The notes beneath the pieces are model-generated. The model did no database searches. It worked only from the letters and a program-made list of their open reading frames with translations, and was not told the DNA's origin. From positions 314,359-378,358 of the forward strand of contig NZ_VLLL01000005.1 in NCBI RefSeq assembly GCF_007994225.1: a stretch of DNA of 64,000 nt, read 5' to 3'. Positions 16,030 through 24,555 of this stretch are shown in pieces (the first letter of the stretch is position 1; the number at the start of each line of letters is the position of its first letter). The position numbers were made by a program, and so were the translations under genes. The DNA comes from Stackebrandtia albiflava. GTDB lineage: Bacteria > Actinomycetota > Actinomycetes > Mycobacteriales > Micromonosporaceae.

Positions 16030-16101
16030 CTGGGGTACCAGGACTCGAACCTAGACTAACTGGGCCAGAACCAGTCGGGCTGCCAATTACCCCATACCCC
16101 A
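16030..16101 (-). tRNA. tRNA-Gln (anticodon CTG)
   Basis: Read on the minus strand this folds into a standard cloverleaf of 72 bases. The acceptor stem is TGGGGTA/TACCCCA with discriminator G. The D arm contains AATTGGCAG. The anticodon stem ACTGG/CCAGT carries loop TTCTGGC, and the T arm is GGTTCGAGTCC. The anticodon CTG (16068-16066) reads CAG glutamine codons. CCA is not encoded. A hairpin terminator follows. Its first bases are complementary to a 12-base run at 16159-16170 in the preceding transcript. Confidence 0.95.
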
Positions 16102-16189
16102 TGGGAAGCGCGGTGCGCCGGGTGTGAACTCTACCGGATCCCCGAGGAGGTCGGCAAAGGGGTATGGGGTGGCGGTCCGGGCGCCGGGG

Positions 16190-16888
16190 TCAGCGGCCGG
16201 AAAGCCGCTGGCCGGCGCGGATCACGGCCATCGCCAGCCGGTCGCCCGGTCGCCGCCCGAGTCGTTCTATCGGACCGGACACCGAGATGGCCGCCACCAC
16301 CCTGCCGGTGCGATCCCGCACCGGTGCCGAGACGGACGCCACGCCGGCCTCGCGTTCGGCGACACTCTGCGCGTAACCGCGCCTGCGCACCTCGGTGAGC
16401 GCCTGCGCGGTGAAACGGCACCGCGGCAGCAACGGCAGCACCGCCTCCGGCGGTTCCCACGCCAACAACACCTGTGCGCCCGAGCCCGCCGACATGGGCA
16501 GCACCGACCCGACCGGCACGGTGTCCCGTAGGCCGCTGTTGCGTTCGGCGGCGGCGACGCAGATGCGTTCGTCCGCGCGGCGCCGGTAGAGCTGGGCGCT
16601 TTCGCCCGTCTGGTCGCGTAGCAACCGCAGCACGGGTTCGGCGGCGGCGAGCAGCACGTCGGGCGCGGCGTCCGCCAGTTCCGCCAGCCGGGGACCCGGC
16701 CGCCAGCGGTTCTCGTGGTCGCGGATCAGGAGCCGGTGTGTCTCAAGGGCCTGAGCGAGCCGGTGCGCCGTCGCGCGCGGGAGGCCGGAACGTTCCACCA
16801 GTTCCGCGAGGCTCGCGCCCTCCATGCAGGCGGTGAGGATCAACATGGCCTTGTCGAGCACGCCGACACCGCTGATACTGTTTCCCAT
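16190..16888 (-). CDS. ltbR: IclR family regulator of leucine biosynthesis (NdgR/LtbR type)
   Basis: 232 residues from ATG 16888 (MGNSISGVGVLDKAM). The N-terminal 65 residues are the IclR winged helix (ASLAELVERSGLPRATAHRL). Residues 75-230 form the GAF-like effector domain ending with the IclR_C signature near TGRVVAAISVSGPIERL. The opening MGNS.SGVGVLDKA and the divergent position next to leuCD identify the actinobacterial NdgR/LtbR group. This group represses leuCD and influences other amino acid genes. The upstream ATG seven codons earlier lies in the divergent promoter and is less likely. Confidence 0.92.
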   Translation of the reverse strand: MGNSISGVGVLDKAMLILTACMEGASLAELVERSGLPRATAHRLAQALETHRLLIRDHENRWRPGPRLAELADAAPDVLLAAAEPVLRLLRDQTGESAQLYRRRADERICVAAAERNSGLRDTVPVGSVLPMSAGSGAQVLLAWEPPEAVLPLLPRCRFTAQALTEVRRRGYAQSVAEREAGVASVSAPVRDRTGRVVAAISVSGPIERLGRRPGDRLAMAVIRAGQRLSGR

Positions 16889-16937
16889 GAACTGAAATGT
16901 ACCTCCCACAATTCGGGAAGTCTAGGAAGGGTGAGCA

Positions 16938-18359
16938 GTGATGCCCACGACGACACCGGCGACCATGGCGGAGAAGGTGTGGCGCAGCCACACCGTGCGT
17001 ATGCGTGACGGCGAACCGGATCTGCTCTACATCGACCTCCACCTCGTCCACGAGGTCACCAGCCCGCAGGCGTTCGACGGGTTGCGCAACGCCGGCCGCA
17101 AGGTACGGCGCCCCGACCTGACGATCGCCACGGAGGACCACAACACCCCCACCGACAACCTGCTCACCATCTCCGATCCGGTGTCGCGCACCCAGATCGA
17201 GGCCCTGCGCCGCAACTGCGAGGAGTTCGGGGTCAGACTGCACCCGTTGGGAGACGCCGAGCAGGGCGTCGTGCACGTGGTCGGTCCGCAACTGGGCCTG
17301 ACACAGCCCGGGATGACGGTGGTGTGCGGTGACTCCCACACCAGCACCCACGGCGCGTTCGGGGCCCTGGCCTTCGGCATCGGCACCAGCGAGGTGGAAC
17401 ACGTCCTCGCCACACAGACCCTGCCGCAACAGCGACCGAAGACGATGGCCGTGACCGTGGACGGTGTGCTGCCGGAGGGCGTGTCGGCCAAGGACCTGAT
17501 CCTGGCCGTCATCGCGGAGGCCGGCACCGGAGGTGGACGCGGCCACATCGTGGAGTACCGGGGATCCGCGATCCGGGCACTGTCGATGGAGGCGCGAATG
17601 ACGGTGTGCAACATGTCGATCGAATGGGGCGCCAAGGCCGGGATGATCGCACCCGACGACACGACCTTCGCGTATCTCAAGGGCCGCCCGCACGCACCCG
17701 AGGGCGCCGAGTGGGACGAGGCGGTGGCGTACTGGCGGAGCCTGGCCACCGATCCGGGAGCCGAGTTCGACGCCGAGATCCGCATCGACGCCTCGACGCT
17801 CGCGCCCTTCGTCACCTGGGGCACCAACCCCGGCCAGGGCGTGCCGTTGTCGTCGGCCGTCCCCGATCCGGCGGGCTTCACCGATCCGGCGGCGCGGTCG
17901 GCGGCCGAACGCGCCCTGGAGTACATGGCGCTGAGTCCCGGTACGCCCATGCGGGACGTCTCCGTGGACGTCGTCTTCCTGGGTTCCTGCACCAACGGGC
18001 GCATCGAGGACCTGCGTGCCGCGGCGGAGGTCATGCGCGGCCGCCGGGTGTCGCCGGGCGTGCGGATGCTCGTGGTTCCCGGGTCCGCCCGGGTGCGCGC
18101 GGAAGCCGAATCCGAGGGCCTGCACGAGGTGTTCACACAGGCGGGCGCGGAATGGCGGTTCGCGGGCTGCTCGATGTGCCTGGGAATGAACCCGGACCAG
18201 CTGTCGCCGGGCGCCCGCGCGGCCTCGACGTCCAATCGCAACTTCGAGGGAAGGCAGGGCCGGGGCGGTCGCACCCATCTGGTGTCACCGCAGGTGGCCG
18301 CCGCGACGGCGGTGGTGGGGCGGCTCGCCGCACCCGCCGACCTCGCGGCCGCGGCCTGA
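16938..18359 (+). CDS. leuC: 3-isopropylmalate dehydratase large subunit
   Basis: About 473 residues; GTG 16938 and ATG 16941 are both usable behind AGGAAGG (16924-16930). The aconitase-type subunit carries the three cysteine ligands of the 4Fe-4S cluster: one in GSCTNGR and two in [32 protein letters not shown] is the conserved substrate region. With LeuD it isomerises 2-isopropylmalate to 3-isopropylmalate in leucine biosynthesis. It is divergent from the IclR-type regulator, which probably controls it. The partner leuD is 205 bp downstream, an unusually large gap that contains a hairpin. Confidence 0.97.
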   Translation: MMPTTTPATMAEKVWRSHTVRMRDGEPDLLYIDLHLVHEVTSPQAFDGLRNAGRKVRRPDLTIATEDHNTPTDNLLTISDPVSRTQIEALRRNCEEFGVRLHPLGDAEQGVVHVVGPQLGLTQPGMTVVCGDSHTSTHGAFGALAFGIGTSEVEHVLATQTLPQQRPKTMAVTVDGVLPEGVSAKDLILAVIAEAGTGGGRGHIVEYRGSAIRALSMEARMTVCNMSIEWGAKAGMIAPDDTTFAYLKGRPHAPEGAEWDEAVAYWRSLATDPGAEFDAEIRIDASTLAPFVTWGTNPGQGVPLSSAVPDPAGFTDPAARSAAERALEYMALSPGTPMRDVSVDVVFLGSCTNGRIEDLRAAAEVMRGRRVSPGVRMLVVPGSARVRAEAESEGLHEVFTQAGAEWRFAGCSMCLGMNPDQLSPGARAASTSNRNFEGRQGRGGRTHLVSPQVAAATAVVGRLAAPADLAAAA

Positions 18360-18564
18360 CCTCCGCCTCCGGCCGCCCACCCGGATGCCGGAGACCGGAT
18401 CCCCGCCGGGCGCGGCGGATCCGCGCCTCGTGCTCGGCACGCCCCGACGGCGGCACGGGCCGGCGCGGGGGAGGGGTTCACGCGCCGCACACCGGATCTG
18501 CCACCGAAAGCCGTGGCGTGCGATCCGTCCCGACAGTTCACCACCGATCCAGGAGCAGACCGAC

Positions 18565-19161
18565 ATGGAGACCTTCACCGTTCACACCGGACGCGCCGCG
18601 CCGCTGCGTCGTTCCAACGTGGATACCGACCAGATCATCCCCGCCGTGTACCTCAAGCGGGTGACGCGTACCGGCTTCGCCGACGGCCTGTTCGCCGCCT
18701 GGCGTGACGACCCGGATTTCGTTCTCAATCGGAATGCACATGCGGATTCCACCATTCTGGTGGCCGGAACCGAATTCGGCACCGGGTCGTCGCGGGAACA
18801 CGCTGTGTGGGCATTGCAGGATTACGGATTCCGTGCCGTGATCGCGCCGCGATTCGGCGACATCTTCCGTGGCAACGCGCTCAAGGGCGGGCTGCTGCCG
18901 GTCGAACTGGATCAGGCCGACGTCGAGTGGTTGTGGGACGCGCTGGACGCCGATCCCACCCTCGAAATCACCGTGGACCTGGTACGACGCCGAGTGAGTG
19001 CGGGTGAACGGGACTGGGGGTTCGCACTGGACGATCACAGTCGTTGGCGCCTCATGGAGGGCCTGGACGACATCGATCTGACCTTGCGCGATGAGTCGCA
19101 AATCACGGCATTCGAAACGGAGCGTCCGCAGTGGCTCCCGAGGACCCTTCAGGGGCGCTAA
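18565..19161 (+). CDS. leuD: 3-isopropylmalate dehydratase small subunit
   Basis: 198 residues from ATG 18565 with AGGAG nine bases upstream. The swivelling-domain motifs are visible: [19 protein letters not shown] near the start, and [21 protein letters not shown] with [20 protein letters not shown] in the middle. It is the small subunit of the LeuCD isomerase. The middle of the gene (about 18710-18860) uses noticeably more AT-ending codons than its neighbours, for example in [16 protein letters not shown]. That could reflect a local region of different history. Expression is presumably shared with leuC. Confidence 0.97.
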   Translation: METFTVHTGRAAPLRRSNVDTDQIIPAVYLKRVTRTGFADGLFAAWRDDPDFVLNRNAHADSTILVAGTEFGTGSSREHAVWALQDYGFRAVIAPRFGDIFRGNALKGGLLPVELDQADVEWLWDALDADPTLEITVDLVRRRVSAGERDWGFALDDHSRWRLMEGLDDIDLTLRDESQITAFETERPQWLPRTLQGR

Positions 19162-19332
19162 GCGGCACGGGTTTGTTGCCCTGACAGTGATCCTCAAGCG
19201 TGGCCGGCAAAAAAACTTTGCGACACAACGACTCTTTCTCTCTGATATGGTTGCGCGCGCGTTCAAATCGGCATAACGTGCGGTTTACGGTTCATCAGAA
19301 CCATTAGATGTGTTGTCGGGAGGGAAAGTCTC

Positions 19333-19827
19333 GTGAATAAGGCCGAGTTCATCGATGCGCTCGTGGAGCATCTGGGTGACCGGAAGACTGCTCTGAAGGC
19401 GCTCGACGCGATGCTGGAGGAAATCCAGCGGGCGGTCTCCAAAGGGGAAAAGGTCTCCTTCGCCGGATTCGGTGTCTTCGAGAAGCGCCAGCGTGCGGCA
19501 CGCATGGCGCGCAATCCGCGCACCGGTGAGGCCGTGCGGGTGAAGAAGACAGTGGTTCCCGCGTTCCGCCCTGGCCAGGGCTTCAAGGAACTGGTCACCG
19601 GAGAGAAGAAGCTGCCGAAGAAGACGGCGAAGAAGAGCACCGCGAAGAAGACCACGGCCAAGAAGACCGCTCCTGCGAAGAAGGCGACCACTCGCAAGGC
19701 GGCGACCACTCAGAAGGCCGTTCGGACCGCCTCGAAGTCCGCCTCCAAGGCGGTCACCAAGCGGGTCGGTGCGACGAAGAAGACCGCTGCGAAGAAGACG
19801 GCCAAGAAGACCACCCGTAAGCGTTAG
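19333..19827 (+). CDS. hup: HU-type nucleoid protein with lysine-rich tail
   Basis: 164 residues from GTG 19333. Residues 1-90 are the HU/IHF fold: MNKAEFIDALVEHLGDRKT, then VSFAGFGVFEKRQRAARMARNP with the DNA-binding arm RNPRTGEAVRVKKT. Residues 91-164 are a histone-H1-like tail of repeated KKTAKK/TTAKK units that binds DNA non-specifically. This HupB form is characteristic of actinobacteria. It compacts the nucleoid and is usually essential or highly expressed. The upstream region (19162-19332) is AT-rich with a TATGGT -10 at 19246. A perfect 17-bp terminator follows. Synteny with leuCD matches mycobacteria. Confidence 0.97.
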   Translation: MNKAEFIDALVEHLGDRKTALKALDAMLEEIQRAVSKGEKVSFAGFGVFEKRQRAARMARNPRTGEAVRVKKTVVPAFRPGQGFKELVTGEKKLPKKTAKKSTAKKTTAKKTAPAKKATTRKAATTQKAVRTASKSASKAVTKRVGATKKTAAKKTAKKTTRKR

Positions 19828-19880
19828 TCCATAACGGTTACCCGGTCCAGCCCTCTTGCGGCGACAGCGAAGTGGTGAAA

Positions 19881-19918
19881 TAAGGCGGGCGCTCTCAAAT
19901 GTGAGAGCGCCCGCCTTA
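19881..19918. terminator. Strong bidirectional terminator after hup
   Basis: Perfect 17-bp stem, arms 19881-19897 and 19902-19918, loop AATG. It lies between hup and the convergent MraY homologue, about 50 bases after the hup stop. Confidence 0.8.
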
Positions 19919-20036
19919 GCGGTTTCATGTTTTGTTTCCGTGTCGCGCGTGGGACCCGCATTACCTATCCGGTATTCGGATATCCGAGGGAGTCGATATC
20001 ACCGCAGTGGCCGGAATGAATTCGTACGTAATCCGG

Positions 20037-21113
20037 TCAGCCGAATTCGCCGCCGACGGTGAAGAACAAAGCCACGCCCAGCCCCACGGCGATGACCGCC
20101 AGCACCCAGAACCGGGTCACGATGGTGACCTCACTCCAGCCGGCCATTTCGAAATGGTGATGCAGCGGCGTCATCCGGAACACCCGCACACCGGTCGTCT
20201 TGAACGAGATGTACTGGATGATGCGGGACATCGTGACCACCACGAACAGCCCACACATGATCGGCAACAGCAGCACGGTGTGCGTCGCCATCGCCATGCC
20301 GGCGATCAGCGTCCCCAACCCGAGTGCGCCGACGTCGCCCATGATGATCTGCGCGGGCGAGGTGTTCCACCACAGGAATCCGATGAGGGCTCCCGTGATC
20401 GCCCCGGCGACCAAGGCGATCTCCAGCGGGTCGTGCACCGCGTAGCAGCCGGGCGTGTCGGCGTCGGCACACCAGTGCCGGTACTGCCAGAACGCGATCA
20501 GCAGATACCCACTGGTCACCGCCGCCGCCGCGCCCCCGGCGAGGCCGTCGAGGCCGTCGGTCAGGTTCACCGCGTTGGACGTCGCCGCCACCATCAACAC
20601 GAACAGCGCCACCGCACCGATCTTGCCGATGTGCGCCCACGGGAGATCCCTGGCGATCGACAGGTACTCGCTGCCCACCGTGTCACCGGCCTCGTTGGGC
20701 AGATACAGCGCGAGCGTTCCCAGCCCCACGCCCACCACGAGCTGACCGAGGATCTTGTACCGCCCGGCGAGACCGCCCGGCGTCTTCTTCCACACCTTCA
20801 ACAGGTCGTCCAGGAGGCCGATCACGCCACCGCCGACCAACAGGCCCAACAGGATCAGGCCGGTGAGACTCGGACGGTGCTCGGTACCGCCCAGCAGGTA
20901 CATCATCAGATGGACCAACCCGTACGCCAGCAGGGTCGCCAGGATGAAGATCAGCCCGCCCATGGTGGGTGTGCGCTGCTTGCCCTGGTTGCTCGCCAAC
21001 CCGAGTTCGTTGCGAATCGGTTGACTGGCCTTCCGCAACACTCGGATGGCCAACGGTGAGATGAAGATGGCGATGACGAAGGCGGCGAACGCGCCTACGT
21101 ATACCGAAGGCAT
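20037..21113 (-). CDS. Stand-alone MraY homologue (phospho-N-acetylmuramoyl-pentapeptide transferase family)
   Basis: 358 residues with about ten membrane segments. MraY landmarks are present: TPTMGG near residue 50, the catalytic aspartates in GLLDDLLKVWKK, NAVNLTDGLDGLAGG, and the histidine loop PLHHHFEMAGWSE. The usual MGDTGSLALG is changed to MGDVGALGLG. MraY moves phospho-MurNAc-pentapeptide from UDP to undecaprenyl phosphate, making lipid I. It normally sits in the mur/fts cluster, whereas here no cell-wall gene is adjacent, so it is probably a second copy. It could be a resistant paralogue or serve another lipid-linked sugar. It sits where many relatives carry ppk. Confidence 0.9.
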   Translation of the reverse strand: MPSVYVGAFAAFVIAIFISPLAIRVLRKASQPIRNELGLASNQGKQRTPTMGGLIFILATLLAYGLVHLMMYLLGGTEHRPSLTGLILLGLLVGGGVIGLLDDLLKVWKKTPGGLAGRYKILGQLVVGVGLGTLALYLPNEAGDTVGSEYLSIARDLPWAHIGKIGAVALFVLMVAATSNAVNLTDGLDGLAGGAAAAVTSGYLLIAFWQYRHWCADADTPGCYAVHDPLEIALVAGAITGALIGFLWWNTSPAQIIMGDVGALGLGTLIAGMAMATHTVLLLPIMCGLFVVVTMSRIIQYISFKTTGVRVFRMTPLHHHFEMAGWSEVTIVTRFWVLAVIAVGLGVALFFTVGGEFG

Positions 21114-21590
21114 ATGGGGCTCCTAGACAGGCACCCACGCCACCACACGGCGAGACGGCGACGCGGCGGACGGAACACCGGCGGCGCCGGCGCACCGTTC
21201 GGACGGGCGCGGCCGCGCCCTCGTCGTTCCCCTTCGGCGAAGCGCCCGCGCCGGTGTCACCGGACGCCTGCCGGATCTCGGGCGGTTCCGCCTGGCTTCA
21301 CGAGCCGGGAACGAATCGGGGACGAGGCCGCCCACGCGACCTGTTGAGGTGACGGGACGGCGTATTTGTACGGGTCGGCTGACCACCGTAGACGGCGCCG
21401 AACTCGCCGCGCCGCCGACCCGGCCGGTGATCGCACGTCCGGAACCACATCGGGACCGTGTGTGAAGAGGCTGTCTTCGATCCTGCTGTTCTGCTGCGCG
21501 TCGCCCGGTCGCACCACGTCCGCGGTATGCGACACGGCGACCGCCCGGCGGTGATGCGCCGGATCCGAGCCGCCGACCGCCTTCCGGGGG
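21114..21590. other. Gene-free stretch upstream of the MraY homologue
   Basis: Between the start of the MraY homologue and the stop of mutT1, both on the minus strand. No frame with family character, tRNA or strong hairpin is visible. It probably contains the MraY promoter and the remnant of a lost gene; ppk lies near this position in relatives. Confidence 0.5.
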
Positions 21591-22478
21591 TCAGAGACGT
21601 TCGGCCGCGACCAGTTCCTTGTCCGCGAACGACAGTGCCCACACGCCGCCCGGCGGCGTGTGCACGTCCGCCAGCGGCACGTCGTCGGTGTCGGCCAGGA
21701 TCGCCAAGGTGTCCGCGATGACCGGCGCCTGGCTACACACGACCGCGCCCCCGGCGAGCGCGAGTTCACGCAACCGGGTGGCCGCGCGCTCCGGGTGACG
21801 CGGATGCATCTCGGCGTCGAACACCGATTCACCCGTCACCGGCACACCCAGCGCGGTGGCCGTCGGGGTCACGCTGGCGACGCACCGCCTCGGCGACGCC
21901 GACACCACCCGCGGCGAGTCGAACAACGTCAACAGCTCCACCAGTTCCGCCGACCGGGCCACCCCGGCGGCCGTCAACGGTCGTGCCGCGTCCGCGCCGG
22001 GATACGACTCCGGCTCGGCCGCCGCGTGCCGCAGCAACAGGATCGTCGCGGTGACCGGGGGCGTGCCGGAGAACGCCGCCATCGCGGCGCGGTCCCGGGG
22101 CCTGGTCAACAGCCGCTCCGCCTCCGGAAGGGACAACCACCGCTGTTGGGACACCTCGTCACAGACCACGAACCCCGCGCGTGGATCGCGGGCACGCATC
22201 GACCAGAAGTCGACCGTCTTGGTGATGTCCCCGTCGGGATGCGACAACCGGTAGGTCGCGCGCGTCAGATAACGCTGCGGGACCGGTGACAGGCCGGTCT
22301 CCTCCGCGACCTCGCGGCACGCCCCGAGCAGCCGGTGTTCTCCGGCGGCGAGCTTCCCCTTGGGAAGCGACCAGTTCCCCGGACTGGGACGGTAGACCCC
22401 GACGACCTCGATACCCGAATCGCCGTTACGCCACAACACCCCACCGGCGGCATGAACCTGTTTCGGCTGGTTGTCCAC
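21591..22478 (-). CDS. mutT1: Nudix hydrolase fused to histidine phosphatase (MutT1-like)
   Basis: 295 residues from GTG 22478. Residues 8-135 are a Nudix domain whose box runs from GKLAAGE to REVAEETGL. Residues 145-295 are a histidine-phosphatase domain beginning with the catalytic LLLRHAAAEPE. The fusion is characteristic of mycobacterial MutT1, which hydrolyses 8-oxo-dGTP and related nucleotides stepwise and also diadenosine polyphosphates. Its place near hup and leuCD matches Rv2985. It is the last gene of a minus-strand run with the cold-shock-like gene, whose stop lies four bases upstream of this start. Confidence 0.92.
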   Translation of the reverse strand: MDNQPKQVHAAGGVLWRNGDSGIEVVGVYRPSPGNWSLPKGKLAAGEHRLLGACREVAEETGLSPVPQRYLTRATYRLSHPDGDITKTVDFWSMRARDPRAGFVVCDEVSQQRWLSLPEAERLLTRPRDRAAMAAFSGTPPVTATILLLRHAAAEPESYPGADAARPLTAAGVARSAELVELLTLFDSPRVVSASPRRCVASVTPTATALGVPVTGESVFDAEMHPRHPERAATRLRELALAGGAVVCSQAPVIADTLAILADTDDVPLADVHTPPGGVWALSFADKELVAAERL

Positions 22479-22482
22479 ACCG

Positions 22483-22734
22483 TCACGGTAGCCGTTGGCC
22501 CCCGGGATTGGCGATAGTCGAGGGGATCGAATCGGCGCGACGCATTGTCGGAATGTTGATAGACGAGACGGTTCCCGTGTCGTCCACCGACAAATTCAAC
22601 CGCTGCCCGAGCCGCAGCAGTCGCAGACCGGACGCGTCGAAGGCGTCGGAGCCGAACCGGACCTCGGTTCCATTGTCGAGGAACACCGAGCCGGAGCGCT
22701 CCTGCGGATCGAACGTCGCCACGGTCCCCTGCAT
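22483..22734 (-). CDS. Cold-shock-like (S1/CSD) small protein
   Basis: 83 residues from ATG 22734 (MQGTVATFDPQERSGSVFLD). Longer upstream frames overlap cofC and lack similarity. The front matches the first strands of cold-shock domains (GTVATFDPQERSGSVFLDNG), followed by FGSDAFDASGLRLLRLGQRL, which fits a derived CSD with weakened RNP motifs. It probably binds RNA or single-stranded DNA. It is 55 bp downstream of cofC and four bases upstream of mutT1, and is likely co-transcribed with both. Confidence 0.75.
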   Translation of the reverse strand: MQGTVATFDPQERSGSVFLDNGTEVRFGSDAFDASGLRLLRLGQRLNLSVDDTGTVSSINIPTMRRADSIPSTIANPGGQRLP

Positions 22735-22789
22735 CCCGGCAGCATAACGTGGAACGCCCGGCGCGCGGGGGTGCGGCCGTCGCACCGGG

Positions 22790-23458
22790 TCACGCCGAAG
22801 CCGGTCCCGCCTCCTCGTGGCGGCCGGCCAGGGATCGGGTGCCGACCGCCGCCAGGGCCGCGGTCGTGTGCCGGCCCAGGCCGATCCGCGCGGCGTCGTC
22901 GAGGTCGGCAAGTTCGTCGACGTCGCGGCGCAGTCCCGGCCAGTCGCCGGTCAGTTCGGTCGCGCCCTCGCGATGCCGTGCGGCGGACGCGGTTCCGAAC
23001 CGGGGCCTCGGCAACGACGCACCACCGGTCAACAGGACCGTTCCGGTTCCGGCGGTGTCGGCGACGAACGCGGCCGGGCGTCGCGCGGCCAGGTGGAGTG
23101 CGGCGGCGAGTTCGGTGCCGCGCAGTGCGGGCAGGTCACCGGTCAGGACCGCCACCGGGCCGTGGAAACGCGCGGCGGCGAACCGGATCGCGGCGTTCAG
23201 GCCGGGCAGCGGGCCGTCGGGGATCACCGACAGGCCGAGGTCCCGCCCCGCCCCGGCCACCCGGGGGTCGTCGGTCACCAGATGCACGGCGCCGGCCTCA
23301 GCCGCGGCGGTCGCGGTGTCCAGCGCGAAGGCCAGGGCGACCTCGGAACGGATCGCCGGGGGCAGCGCGAGCCGGCTCTTGGCGCGCGCCAGCGACTTGA
23401 CGGGTATCAGGACCGTCCAGTCGGTCCGGTGGGCGCCGGGGGAACCGGAGACGGTCAG
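22790..23458 (-). CDS. cofC: Phosphoenolpyruvate/2-phospholactate guanylyltransferase (CofC/FbiD)
   Basis: 222 residues if translation starts at CTG 23458. No ATG, GTG or TTG lies in frame near the family start (TDWTVLIPVKSLARAKSRLA). CTG overlaps the TGA of the upstream gene as CTGA, mirroring the usual ATGA coupling. The nearest conventional start, GTG 23518, adds 20 residues lying inside the upstream gene. The nucleotidyltransferase core is clear: LIPVKS..AKSRL, DDPRVAGAGRDLG, and GPVAVLTGDLPAL. The enzyme activates phosphoenolpyruvate or 2-phospholactate with GTP for coenzyme F420 synthesis. Confidence 0.88.
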   Translation of the reverse strand: MTVSGSPGAHRTDWTVLIPVKSLARAKSRLALPPAIRSEVALAFALDTATAAAEAGAVHLVTDDPRVAGAGRDLGLSVIPDGPLPGLNAAIRFAAARFHGPVAVLTGDLPALRGTELAAALHLAARRPAAFVADTAGTGTVLLTGGASLPRPRFGTASAARHREGATELTGDWPGLRRDVDELADLDDAARIGLGRHTTAALAAVGTRSLAGRHEEAGPASA

Positions 23459-23661
23459 CGGATCGCCTTGCGCGACGTTCCGCCGCCGACCTTGTTCCGC
23501 AGCTTGCTGAAGCCCCACAGGGCCAGCCCGACGGCGGCGGCGCCGATCGCCAGGTAGAAGACCCAACCGAGCAGCCAGGACACCACGTTCAACACGACGA
23601 TCCCGACCAGGACCAGGCCGATGATCGGCAACGCGATCCAGGCCAGCAACTTGAGGTTCAC
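23455..23661 (-). CDS. Small two-helix membrane protein, unknown
   Basis: 68 residues from GTG 23661, chosen because AAGGAG lies just upstream. The sequence has two hydrophobic helices, about residues 5-27 (LLAWIALPIIGLVLVGIVVL) and 31-50 (WLLGWVFYLAIGAAAVGLAL), and a basic tail (RNKVGGGTSRKAIR). No catalytic motif is visible. Its stop codon overlaps the presumed CTG start of cofC, so it is the first gene of a membrane protein-cofC-CSD-mutT1 run. It is divergent from plsC. Function unknown. Confidence 0.7.
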   Translation of the reverse strand: MNLKLLAWIALPIIGLVLVGIVVLNVVSWLLGWVFYLAIGAAAVGLALWGFSKLRNKVGGGTSRKAIR

Positions 23662-23789
23662 GGGGACTCCTTGATCGGCGGTGTGACGGTAGTGATGACT
23701 CCATGATGACATCATTCGCGGGTCGCCGCCATGGGGGACAACCCTGATTCGGTGCCAGTAGGGTGCTGTGAACAGTTGTGGAGGTGAAG

Positions 23790-24554
23790 GTGACCCCCGA
23801 TCGAGGCCCGTCCGACGCCAAGTACTGGTTCCGCCGCCGCGGCGGAGACCGTACCGGCTTCTGGCTGCGCACCGCCGTGTGCGTCGTCAAGCCGACCATG
23901 CTGCTGATGAACCGCCGGGAGTGGAGCGGTATGCGCCACATCCCGTTGACCGGTGGCGCCATCCTGGCGTGCAACCACATCTCGCAGGCCGACCCCCTCT
24001 CCGTCGCGCACTACGTCTACAACTCGGGGCGCAATCCGCACTTCCTGGCCAAGGACGGCGTGTTCAAACTGCCCGTCTTCGGGCCGTGGATCAAGGCGAC
24101 CGGCCAGATCCCCGTCTACCGGGGCGGGGCGGACGCCGTCAAGTCGCTGTACGCGGCGATCGAGGCGGTCCGCGACGGGCAGGTGGTGACGTTCTACCCC
24201 GAGGGCACGACCACGCGGGAGCCCGACCTGTGGCCCATGCGGGGCCGCACCGGCATCGCCCGCCTCGCGTTGGAGACCGGGGTGCCGGTGATACCCGTCA
24301 CGGTGTGGGGACCGCACCACATCTACAACCCGGTCACCCGCCGGGTCCGGTTGCGCCCCCGTACGGCGGTCAACGTCACCGCCGGCGAACCGGTGGACCT
24401 GTCGCGGTGGCAGGGGATGGAACCGTCCGCCGCGGTGCTCAACGAGGTGACCGACGCGGTCATGACGCGGCTGCGCGACCAACTGGCCCGGATCCGCGGT
24501 GAGGTCCCACCGCCGCTGTACGACCCCAAGGCGACCGTTCGAGAGGATTCCTGA
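23790..24554 (+). CDS. plsC: 1-acyl-sn-glycerol-3-phosphate acyltransferase
   Basis: 254 residues from GTG 23790, which has GGAGG five bases upstream; GTG codons at 23778 and 23784 precede the ribosome site and are less likely. The acyltransferase motifs are clear: NHISQAD (block I, HxxxxD), the GQIPVYRGG block, FYPEGTTT (block III) and [10 protein letters not shown] (block IV). It transfers an acyl chain to lysophosphatidate at the membrane. A TAGGGT -10 lies at 23759. The stop is two bases before the TTG of gpsA, so the two phospholipid genes form an operon. Confidence 0.92.
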   Translation: MTPDRGPSDAKYWFRRRGGDRTGFWLRTAVCVVKPTMLLMNRREWSGMRHIPLTGGAILACNHISQADPLSVAHYVYNSGRNPHFLAKDGVFKLPVFGPWIKATGQIPVYRGGADAVKSLYAAIEAVRDGQVVTFYPEGTTTREPDLWPMRGRTGIARLALETGVPVIPVTVWGPHHIYNPVTRRVRLRPRTAVNVTAGEPVDLSRWQGMEPSAAVLNEVTDAVMTRLRDQLARIRGEVPPPLYDPKATVREDS

Positions 24555-24555
24555 C

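Noticed and set aside
23703-23715. Palindrome ATGATGACATCAT between the small membrane protein and plsC
   Set aside because: Short and composed of simple ATG/CAT repeats; may be chance, so not called an operator.
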